Assembly: GCF_000003815.2 (NCBI RefSeq)
Contig: NC_049995.1
Coordinates: forward strand, 3,092,788 to 3,156,787
DNA from: Branchiostoma floridae
Lineage: Eukaryota > Chordata > Leptocardii > Amphioxiformes > Branchiostomatidae
Direction: 5' to 3'
Length of the DNA stretch: 64,000 nucleotides
Of this stretch, positions 10,750 to 22,700 are shown piece by piece. Position 1 is the first letter of the stretch. Every line of letters begins with the position of its first letter. The notes beneath the pieces were generated by a model that did not search any database, had not been told where the DNA came from, and saw only the letters and a list, made by a program, of their open reading frames with translations. Made by a program: the position numbers and the translations under genes.

Positions 10750-13700
10750 CTTTTAACAAAGAATAGCAAGCAAACGTTGGAAATATAAAGTTTCTCTGCC
10801 ACGGAAAACGGCATATTTGTTGCACTAAGGTTTTAAAAAATGGACAAAAAACAAGATGCATATGTTTCTCAGGAGATGCCTTGTCGACAAATGGAATAAG
10901 AATCAATTGCAACATTTTCTGTATCTGATAAATCATGGTTTAACAGAGATGAAAACAACTGTCGTAACTGTGCACGTAAATGTATAATGCTGTAAGACTT
11001 GCATTTTGTTTATATCAGCTGCCATCGAAATTTTCTTTTTCTTTAAATCTTATAAATGGTAAAGAAAGTAAAATACGATTGAGAAATCTGGCCTGATTCG
11101 GAATTTGAATCTCTATCTACGTCGTATTTCTCAAGTATGCAAAAAGTATGAAGCAACTTCTTCTAAATAGTAAAGGATGTAATTGTCAATAATAAAATGG
11201 TGTTGCCTGGCATCTCAAGTTAATTCCTACCTGCTGCACTAGAATCCGGTCTGATATCACTGAGCACGGCTTCAGGTTGGAGAGTTTGGGGAGGATGAAG
11301 GTCATCGGTCCTGTTATAGTGATCTAGCAAGCGTGACGAAAAATAAAATGAGCGCTAACACTTGCCCCGCCCCGAGNNNNNNNNNNNNNNNNNNNNNNNN
11401 NNNNNNNNNNNNNNNNNNNNNNNNNNNNNNNNNNNNNNNNNNNNNNNNNNNNNNNNNNNNNNNNNNNNNNNNNNNNAGTGAGCGTAGCGATCTCGGTGGT
11501 TTATTCGGTGGTTATCGCACCTGACCAGGGATTATCTCACCATATACACCGAGGATAAGGCGGGGCATTAACGTTATTATCATATAGCCTATCCAACTGA
11601 CAGTTATTTCACACAAATTCCTTTATAACAAATAAAAACTTTAATACATTACATAAAAATACATTTGCAATATATATATTGTACAATAGTGTCTATATAT
11701 AATACAAACATTAAACTATTTCATCATCATCATTTAACTAATAATTTTAACTAATCATCTGTTTGTGAGATAGCATATCAGCATCAACATGTGGCTTATT
11801 TGCAATACAAACTACATGTATTAAGTGGAGTCCTGGTACCCCCCCATGCAGAGCCTTTTCACTTGGGCACGACAAAGTACGTATATATGAAGTGATTTAG
11901 GAAGGTACCGGCTTAATCACGTTAGAAAGCCATAATGAAAATGTGTAGAATCAGCATAATTCCTTTTCAAGTATCCCTATATTCCCCATGTGGAGCCCTA
12001 ATTAACATAACCAATCAATCATAATATTTTTGACAGTTATGCATGGTTTACACACAAACAACAGTACAAAAAAAATTCATGACTGTCCCCTGTATAATGG
12101 TGCGGTCCAAAAAGTGGTCGGTTATTAGAATAACCGACCACTTTTGAGGTTACTGCCTGATAACCCATGGGAAATGGGGGCCTCTGATTGGCCAACTCCA
12201 TCTGGCTATATGATAATACCTGTTAATTTTGTTGACTCCAGGTGTCTCCTCACAGATTCCAGCTCTGTTGGTGTTGAATGGCCACTGTCAACTCCTTCAG
12301 CTATTCGACTTCGCTTGTAACGCCCTGAATAAATTTAATGATTACTTATAAACGTGGTAAGTTCATACTCTTCAATCTTCGTTCATGCTCTTCGTTATCC
12401 TCTTGTTAATCGTTTTCCTCTTGGTAATCTTTATAAAACCCAAGTAAGAAATGAATACATAACATCGAAATCAATGACCGAGGATGAATTACCAAGTATC
12501 AGTTGTGAAAGCGGCTCAGTCTCCTCCGCTTCATCGCTGGTATCCTTCAGTAGTTCCAAATGCAGAAGTGATGTGTTGTCCATCCAGATATCGGCAGTAA
12601 CCATTACTTCGAACGGTTCGTAGAATTTGTTTGTCTCAAGTGTGTCTTCGAACATAAGACGCTGAAGATTAGAAATACAATACTGAATAAACAAAGGCAC
12701 TATACGGAATATGCATACATTGTCCTCCGTAATATATTTCCTAAATATGATTACTTCGGTTTATCAAAAGCATTTTGTCCATGATAAAATGTGCAGGTAC
12801 AAGTATATAGGAAGTGGTAAGCATCAATCAGCAGCAATGTCAACTACAATTTATGTTGATCAACACACCTTTGGTGAAATAGTCACCATCTCGCTTCCCC
12901 CGTTTGTAACACTCCCCTCCAGGTAGTAGAAGTCGCCAGGGTTTAAATGGCAGGTTTTGTAACCGCATGGCTCAAATTTCTCGACTTTCGCGTCCTCCGT
13001 TATGGTCTATAGCAGTTAATGAACACAAGAAGGCACGAGAAGACAATTAAGGTTGAGTTGTATGTTAAAAATGAATTGACTTCAACGTGTTCAAAATGAC
13101 ACACAAATCGTCGAATTTGGAATGAAGTTACAATGTGTACTATGAGTACATCTCACACATCCTCACCTCTTTTATATCTTTAGTGTTGGAGACGATGTAG
13201 GCTTTCAATGTAGAAAGGTCAGAGTCATCTAAAGAGCGGAACGCCATCAGTAGGCAGTTCCTAGATACGCTAAACACCTTTGTGGTCCTCCCCACCACAC
13301 CAAATAGACTGCCTTTCTTGAACCTGGTCACCGCGTGGGAAGAGGTGAGTTCTGTGACCGGCAGCAGCTCGATTGAATCACCAACTACGTGCACGACTTG
13401 TAGGTCTTCTCTCGTGACAACTGAAGTAAAAAGTACAATCAGTGATGGTTTTGAACATTTTTGGAAATGCAAAAAAAAGAGTGTAATTAATCATCGAGGC
13501 ACATAGCACTATCTTTTGTAAATTTCATCTCTTTCAGAGAAGGAGTATCTAATAACTAACTTTTCTCATAATATGACCTGAAATATCTTGAAAAAACTGC
13601 TTGGAAAACAAATAGATTCCTATCAAGTTCAGTGCTTAAGGTGTGCATCTGTAATGCATATGTGTTCTCCTTACCTTTATTATCAGCCAGATGCAGCACG

Positions 13701-16700
13701 TGCGGCAGTAGGATGTCCACCGGCCCCTCCACATCCTCACACTGGATGGAGACGAGCGGACCCACCGGCATCCATTCCCCCACCTGCTGCCAGTTGTCGG
13801 ACCAGTTCGCACTCCTGTAGGTCACGTGCAGCAAGTAGGGCGTCACCACGCCCAGGTCGGTCCGTCTGCACAGGTACTTCCCTTCACCTGGCAGGCGGAG
13901 GGACCTGAGGAGAGAAACACAGGTATCATACTTGGTTCCGATTATATGTCAGGCCGAGAAAACAACAATAATATGTATTTAGATAGTCTGCATCAATTAT
14001 TGTTTGCGTTGTCTTTGTTAGGTACATACAGGTGACTTAATGACTCATTTATGAACCAGGAGTTCTAAACATACTACTAAATGTCAAATGCTAACGAGGT
14101 AACTCACCAGGTTCTGTCTTCGTTCATGTCTGGGCTAAGCTTTGTCAACTTCAAGCCATTCCGGTACTCCTGAGATGTACAAAGAAAACATTGATGAGTC
14201 TGTTTTCAGAAGGACATGTAACGAATTGACATAATGGGTTTCTGTATGGCATTGGCATAAAATGGAAACAATTATACAATGTAACAATGTCTTTAATAGA
14301 CTCTATGTTTTTACACGATAGCTGTTGTTCTTGGCTGGTGTGTTCTCCTTTCCTTCTTTCCTTTTTTAATATAGGAAGACAAAACAAAAATAGTAGAGAC
14401 CATACGTTAGTTGACCCTTAAGATTATAGGTACACTAATGAAATATATGTTTGGCTCTTCTTCTGTCAAACAAGTAAATGTACTGTTACAGCCCCATTAA
14501 CGCAGAAAGTAGTCAGAAAATTGAGGAGTGAAAAAAAAAACACTTCAGAGGCCAACATGAGAGGCAGGCAGAGAAAATTGCTCTCCAAGCAGAGGCTAGA
14601 GGTTGAATCGCGTAGATATAGTGGTAGTCTTTAGAAGAGCGCCAGTGTAATTAACGACTACTACTATATCTACGCGACTCAACCTCTGCTTGGGGAGTGC
14701 GAGAAATGATGGGAGGACATCATCTCACCTTGTATGTCTCCTGTACAGCTGCAGCCAAATCCGGCCTGGCGATGTTCTGCAGTGCTTCCTCCAGCTGTGG
14801 CAGGTAGTGGAGCGGTCCGTGGGGGGTCTTGATTCGCCACGCCTTCAGCATCTGCATTGCCGCCTGGGTGTCGTCATCACCTTTCATCTCGTCCAAGACA
14901 GACTTTTCCAGCCCCATTTCCTGTCCCAGTCGGGTCCACTCCTCACCGAGAGCTTTGCTGATCTGGTACAGCCGGGCCTCTGTCGAACAAAATTGACATC
15001 AACTGTTAAAAAGTCGAAGCATCCCACAGAGGTAGGCTGTCTGACGGTTTCATGCGTATTACCAGCCGTGGTGCTAACGTCTACCTTGTCCCCCCAACGA
15101 CCTGGAGGTCAAGGGACTAGGTAGGTAGGTAGGTAGGTAGGTGCTAATATGTACTACAGGCAATTGAAAGAGTAAATATGGTTAAGAAATATTTTCAAGA
15201 TTTTTTGGCAATGTCGAATTTGCAGGAATATCGAGGATTAGCATTCAACGATGACGATTGCCTGGACCTGGGTCAACTAAGATCACCTGCAGTTAAGAGT
15301 CAAATATAACTAACTTTTCAATGTCCTTAGAATTTGGGCACACATGTTAAGTCAGTGAATTATCTAGATTGGCAGGTAATGCCGTTATCATCACTCACCT
15401 TCTTGGTCGTCTATCACGAGCTGTAAAAAGAACAAAAAAAGGAATGTTAAAAATTCTCTTTTACAAATTCTTTCAAAGTAAAATGATGAATCCATAATGG
15501 CGATATTGCAAATATGACAAAACCTTTTGTACAATATCCCTCAGTTTCCTCTCTGACACGAGACCTCCTTTCATCTCTATCTCCTCGCGGTTCATGCTGT
15601 CCAGCACAGGGGCGCGTCGCTGGAGCACCCGGACAATCTGGTCTCTGGAACCCTGTGGGTACAGTAGAACGGGCAACAGGAGCCTCTCGTTCCGAACTGG
15701 GAACTCGTAGTCCAGGTTTGACCAGTGCTTGTGGTGTAGTGCCTGGGGACTGATGACTAGGATAACCATCCTGTTCTTTGTGTTGAGCAGGAGTTCCACT
15801 GTTTTCTCTGTGATGGAGTCAGTAGACGTGATCATCTCCGTACGGTGGGGCACTCCTGACTCACTCATGGCTGTCTGGAGAGGGGAGACGAACTCTGCAG
15901 TGTAGTCATCTGTGTGTAGGATCATGAGCTCTTTTCCTGCAAAGAATTTACGAATACATAATAGGTTTTTTCTTTGAATTCAACATTTTTCTTTCCAAAA
16001 AGGACAACAAACTCTGTACTGAAGCATGTAAAGGTACTTTTGTCTCGTACCTAACCTATAAAGCATCTTCACTTGAAAAAAATCAATTGTTTCCCTAAGT
16101 TTTGTGGTCCAAGACTAGAAACTAGAAATGTCATACCTCGTTCTTCTCTCCTGAAGAGATCCTTAAACTCTGGGAGGCACATTTCCACCGCGGCTCCCAG
16201 CATGTACTCCTGTACTTCCCCTCTCCTCTTTATCTCCAGAACCGTTCGTATCCGCTGAACAGGTGTCAGCTGGCTCCTGATATGGTCACACTGGTCCAGA
16301 GTCAGTCCTCCTCCCTGCTCCATAGTGTCCAACACGGGGCCGATTGTGTGCATCCCAACAATGAGGTTAGGGTCTCCTTTTGGCTGGAGGATCACCGGAC
16401 CATCCCCTCCTGAGTTTTCTGTAATTTTACAACATTGGTTATATTACCAGTCGAGAGAAGTTTCATATCAATTCATTTGTAGACATATCAATGTTATCAA
16501 ATACACAGCATGTGGCCTCTTTTCTGGCTTACAGGATGGTCATTTGTTACCGTAATTTCTTACCCTACTTGAGGACTGAAAGTGAATTGAGAACAAATGG
16601 GTACGTAAGAATGCAATATTCCTCATAGGATTACCTGTAAGTTCGGAGTGTGGCCCTTCGGACATCCAAACGGTGCGGAAGAGGGATGGAAATCTAGTAT

Positions 16701-19700
16701 GAAAAAAAATTGAATGTGCTTTTTATGAAGTAAATTTAATGACAAGATGAAATAGAGTATTTCCTTTGTACTATTCATATCCTTTAAAGAAAAATATCAA
16801 CAACTTCGAATTGTAACTTCTTCTGTTAATCATCCTTCATCGACATTGTATTTTTCATGTCGGTGAAGCAGGTTAGCAGATCAGAAAACAGGAATCAATG
16901 GGATGGACCAGCAGATAATTCTTTTAAGCTCTAGTTGCACAAGACAAAGAAGAAACATACCCCCAACGCTGTCCCAGTTCCCCTTCACCCGTTGGCAATA
17001 CCCTGAATGCAGGTTCACCTCCATCCTCTTGTGTAGAGCAGCACAGCTCGTACTGGATACAGGGGATCCACTTCTCTTTGATCTCAAACAAGGCGCTGCT
17101 GAGGAACTTCCTAACCCGCAGACCTTCCGTAAGTATGTTAGAAGACGATAGAAGCTCCACCTTCAAGTAGTGGTTGACCTTGGTGATGACAAATGCTTGC
17201 TCCTCATCGTCCGTAGGGAAGCGACCACAACCGGCAAACACGCTGGACTCTTGTAGTCCGAACCTGCGCACACACAAGGCTTGTAGACGACAGAACATAC
17301 CGCTTGGTAGAAACTTCTCACTGAACACAAAGTAGAGCGCCTGTGGACATATATGCATGTTGCCGGGATACAACATGGTGTTGTCCTTCTCACAGCTGAG
17401 GAGTGCTGGCACGAAATAGATCTCTTCCTGATGGGATTCTTCCATGACATCACCTACTGGGGTGGCGTTACAAATTAGATAGAATTTCTCCATGAGCGCC
17501 TTCAGGAAGGACTTGTGCTGGAGCAAAAATGGTTTATCCAGTTGTTGGTCCTTCTTTTCCCAAATCCTTGTCAGCAACTTATCGCTGAGGATTCCATCGT
17601 TTTCCAACCTCTCCCACATCTTCCTTACTTCTGGATCCGTCTGTCTGTCTTGTTGGTACTGAGGAACTGTGATGATGGTCTTGAAGACGTCAATCATCAC
17701 CTGGGGCTGCAGAGTGACGTCTTCACGGAGACTGGGCTCGTCAATAAAGATGATGTCACCACGATCGTGGAAGAAGCTGAGAACCAATGCGAGGATGTGC
17801 TTGTCTGTGATGTTGATGTCAGGATGTTTGGCGAGTTTTGCTATTTCCTGGAACTTGAGGAACCGCTTCCCCTCCTCTCGCTTTTTCCTCAGTTTAGACA
17901 TGAGATGCAGCCACGAGATGGGGATTTCCTCGCCCATGTGCGGCAGACCTCTTGCCACCTGTAGTAAGTAGTTACGAATCTCGTCAACTACGGCGTCCTC
18001 AGTTGTGTTGTCCACTGCAAATATTTCTGGCATGACCAGCATTCCGGCTGCCTTTCCCTCGAGATGGCTCCTTATGTCCTCCTTGTATTCTGTAATGTAT
18101 TCCTGTAGAACACCGATGGAGTTTTGTGTAATCACTAAACTAATTTGTAACAGTATTTGTTCAACATATATCAGATTAAGTACCTTCCATTGAAATACAC
18201 AATGCATAGAATACAAAACAGTAGGAAGACTTATATCAAAATTACCGGGTGTTCTACTCCAAATCGTAGAAAACATGTACCTTTGTTCCCATGCCGACCC
18301 AATGAGTAAGGCAAGGTACTGTATTTTGTTGGGTATAGATACTATAAGAAGGAATTCGTTCACCACTATGATAACCATACCTGTGAGACCTTGTCCTTGT
18401 TTGTGAGGACGACAACGACTGGAGGCCGTCCTGTGTTTTGAGGTTGCATCTTTCCCTCGGGTTTGCCTAAGTGTTGAGTGTGAGAGCAAACCGAATTGAG
18501 CCAGTGGTCCATGTAGTCTGTGGAGAAAGACGTACGAACATGTTAAGAAAACGCTCTTTCAAAATAATTGTCATACCATGTCTTGCTACATTTTCTGTAC
18601 ATTCGCTAAAGGCAGAAGGTATTCTGGTTGCCTTGTTTGTTGTGTGATTTAGTATCTATTCCTCTTCGTATCTGTGATCAGCATAACTCAAGAATGTCTC
18701 GGTGGCTTGTGATGATAGTTGGCTTGTGGCTTGTTGGTAATGAGACCTCGAAGCTGATTGTTATTGTGCTGTATCAGAATTCTGGGGGTTGTGTTTTAGC
18801 TGAATATGGTACGGTCCTCAAAGAATTGTGGATGGATCTTTGGGTTGACAAAGAAGTGACAGGGGATACGGGCCTCCTGGCAGATTTGTTGCAAGGATTT
18901 TTCTGCATGAGAGGTCAAAACGGAATGACTCGAGATTAATATTATACCAGCGGACTGGCTTGATTTGTGGATTGTAGGTAGCCAATATGCACATGATTAG
19001 ACAGTAATGATGCAATTATGGAGTTGCGTAATAAATAATGGACATTTGTAGCGGGACTTCTTTTTTCGGACCTTTTGATCTTGAGATATGGTATGATCAC
19101 CAGATTAAAGCGGTACAATGTTTCTGAAAGTACATTGCCGCTTGTGTCACGAAGGTTGAATCTGCAGATCGAGGTTGACTTATTTAAGTAGTACTTTTCT
19201 AGCTCTAAACCAGGTTCGTATTAAGACGTACCTCCTCCCGTTCTCAGGTTGTCCACAGATGCCTTGTTGTCCATATCTGGTACAGGGTACGACAGTTTCT
19301 GCAGCAGAGACATGACGAGGATGTAGACTCCCCGGGGGGTGATGAAGCAGTGGTGGGTTCCGTAGTAAGTCGCCTGGCCGCCGAAATCCCAAAACGACAA
19401 ACGCGGATGTTTGACAGTTCCAAGATCTTCTTTCAATTTGGTAAAACCAGCATCTTGCATTCTCTTCACGGTCTCCGCGACACTGCCGGGAATCACCGTG
19501 GGACGTACTGACACGTCTCTTATATCTTCTTCTAGCATTTTTGTTTGTCCTTGATGCTTGAGAATATTATCTGATGAAGTCACAGCCTGTTGTCCCGGCT
19601 TTGAGGTCCCTGTCTTTTCAAGTGACCCACGACTGTCTTCTGCAAGGGGACGATACGGATTTTGGAATTTTGAACGTTTTGGTACTTATTCTGGATGAAA

Positions 19701-22700
19701 ACACAGCTATTGAATTGCAAGTCCACAAACACTAATATGAAATAGTAACATGACAAGTGAAAAGTGAAAATCACCTTCTGTAATCTCAGTACTAAGAGTC
19801 ACAGATCCCGTCTCGTCTTGAGTTTTAGGTAGCACCTCTTCCGTCCCTTCTGCATTGCAAAATAGGTTGATGGAAAACACATATATAAACACATTACTGT
19901 AAAGTTCGCGGAGATTTAATTTCGCGGTAGCGGACTTTTCGAGGTGGTTGTAATGTCGCGGTAGCACCATGCACGGGAGTCTCTCTCTAAAATGTTCGCG
20001 GTGGTTTTAAATTCGCGGTGAAGCGGCCGCCGCGAAACCTCGAACATTAAACCCCCACTAAACATAAAACCACCGCGAAAGTTTCTGCATTTACAGTATG
20101 TGGTATTTAGGTAATGTCAGCAATGTGAACTTATTTCAAAGATTTTTCAGCTCTATGAACTGACTATTGTCCCACTGAAACTGCCCTGCCCTAAAAAACA
20201 GACTTTACACGACTGCACCCGGCCCTACGACGAACCGTACATTAGCGAAGGCAAGCCTATGATTGGATGACATGGCCGGAGCCAAACAAGCCCACTGCCT
20301 TTGGAAGAACTCCGATAGACACTCTACTCATGCGACAAAGTTGTTGGAGGATCTAAGGTCTAAGGTATTAATTATAAGATGATAAGATATTGCAATCGAT
20401 ACATTTTAACATAAGTAAAATGCAGCAAATACCTTGTGCGTGTGGTTTGGTGACTTCGCGTGACTCAGTAGTATCTTTCTTCTGCGACGGTGAAGTTTCT
20501 GCCATTTCATCACTTTCCTCTGTCAAAAGAAAAGATTACGAAAACTCAAGAATTCAGAATTGATGCAATGTGAAATGAAAACAATTGAAATGATTAATGG
20601 TTGACACACTGCACTTTTGACATACGTATCAAATACAGAAGAGTCTTCTTCACCTGCAGAAGTTTTCGTTTCCTGTCGTGACTGGAGCAGCAGCCCTGCC
20701 ATTCCAGTGCCAAACTCATCTATCTCCTCTGCAAAGAGAACAAATAAAGTTAGTGCATTCATTTTCTTGCTTTGGTTGAAACAATAACCAGACCAATCTT
20801 AATTAAAGTTCAACGACCCCATATGACCCGATTTCTGTTGATAATGATTTGCATAAAGTCAGATTAGTTGAATATCACTCAAGCAACAGGCATTGTCCAA
20901 AGTATCACAGTCTCGACAAAGAGGGCTATTTAAGCAGTGTTGTCTTTGATCAATTATGCAGATAAGGTAACTATTTGTACAACTCATATTGAACGTTTCA
21001 ATTTATTTAACTTCCAAATGCGTCAGGTATGAAATTTCTGTCATTTACAAAGAATTGTGATACCATCTGATTAGATGAAGCATCACTTAAGCTATGTACA
21101 TGTCTCGACAAATCGTGAGGCATCATCAACCTCTTTTGGAGTTATTTGCGTTTGAAGTCTGCAGAAAAAACAGCATTCCGTGCCCACTAAAAAACCATGA
21201 CCATTGCATGTCCAGAACACGAGATATCAACACCAGACGTTCCGCTGCACTACCGTAATAAGCCACTAGATCGCCTTAAATATCATCATTTCGAGATCTC
21301 GTCTCACAAACCAAGTATCCAATCAAATTCAATCAATCCATGCAACCCTGTATTCACAGATACACAAGCACACACAAACACCTACGAAAGCATTGAAAAC
21401 TTGACACCCTTTTCTCACCTGGTGACTTCTTCCACGTCTTGGTGTGAACATCTGGTGTGATCTGGATTCCATCTGTGATTGGTTCGTCTAGCCTGATGGG
21501 TTCTCCCATCAGCCTGTTGATGAAGCAGGTTTTCCCTGACCTGTACTGACCAACCACCTGAGCCCGTGTACTGTGTACTGGCAGCGACCCCTGGCGACAG
21601 GCTTCGGCGTACAACGTCGCCATCTCTGGCCCTCGCAGTTCAGCGGGAATGGACGAAAATTCTGAGAACAGTTTGAAGAACAGTTATCTTTATTTCTATG
21701 TGCTCTTTTTCGCAATGGAAAACTCAGTTACGCAGGAGAAAAGGCTAGAAAGAAGCCAAATCTTAGCCAAGCAGATCGCGATGAAGGTACAAAGAATTTT
21801 TTAATCATAGTCCGATCCATATCTTGGTCAAAAGCAATGCAGATGCAAAGACTCTGTTATTCCTTCGGCTAATTATCGTTCTTAAAGAGGCCAGTCATTC
21901 GTCGGACCAAATTTTTCACCTATCGGTTTAAGATATCTGCCGTCCATTTCGGCAATTACTCTTTGTCGCAAATGCCCTTTCTCTGTCTACAGCTAGGTTC
22001 CAGGACCTGGGTTTATTATAGCAATTTGTGAAGTCAATCAAGGACAAAATGTACATACCATTTATAGATGTAACAATGTAGTATGTTTAACTGCTCTTAC
22101 CGCCGCCAAGGATATTTTCCATCTGTGTCGCTTCATCATGGTAGCTGGTGGCCTTTCTGTGGTCACCAAGGTCACGCCAAGAGGCACTCAAGTTGCGAAG
22201 TGACGCAGCGACGTCAGGATGTGCAGTGTCCTTACCATAGATACTCCGCCTCATCTGTAGTGATTGTTCACAATAACTGATCGCCTTTCTATGATCACCA
22301 AGGTCTCTCCAGGCGTCACCCAAGTTGTTAAGTGAGTCGGCTATGTCAGGATGTGCAGTATTCTCACCATAGATACTCCGCCTCATCTTTAGTGAAAGTT
22401 TATAATAGCTGATCGCCTTTCTGTGATCACCAAGGTTCCTCCAAGCGTTACCCAAGTTGTTAAGTGACTTGGCTATGTCAGGATGTGCAGTTTTCTCGAG
22501 CTCACCATAGATTATTCGCATCATCTGTAGTGACTGTTCATAATAGCTGATCGCCTTTCTGCGATCACCAATGTTACTCCAGGCGTTACCTAAGTTGTTA
22601 AGTGACTTGGCTATGTCAGGATGTGCAGTGTCCTCACCATAGATCATTCGCATTATCTGTAGTGACTGTACATAATGGCTGATCGCTTTTTTGTGATCAC

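Noticed and set aside
10750..10936. N-terminal extension of the glycosyltransferase open frame
   Set aside because: The conserved domain begins right after the acceptor GTTAAAAG. The upstream residues are intron-derived and hydrophobic by chance.
13588..13908. Plus-strand open frames opposite the ZU5 exon and other domain exons
   Set aside because: They are shadows of the minus-strand coding exons, with no family motif and no splice support.
18103..18489. N-terminal extension of the COR open frame
   Set aside because: The part above 18102 is the intron between the NKDK exon and COR. The acceptor TTCTACAG restores phase 0 and the real preceding exon lies at 18381-18517 in another frame.
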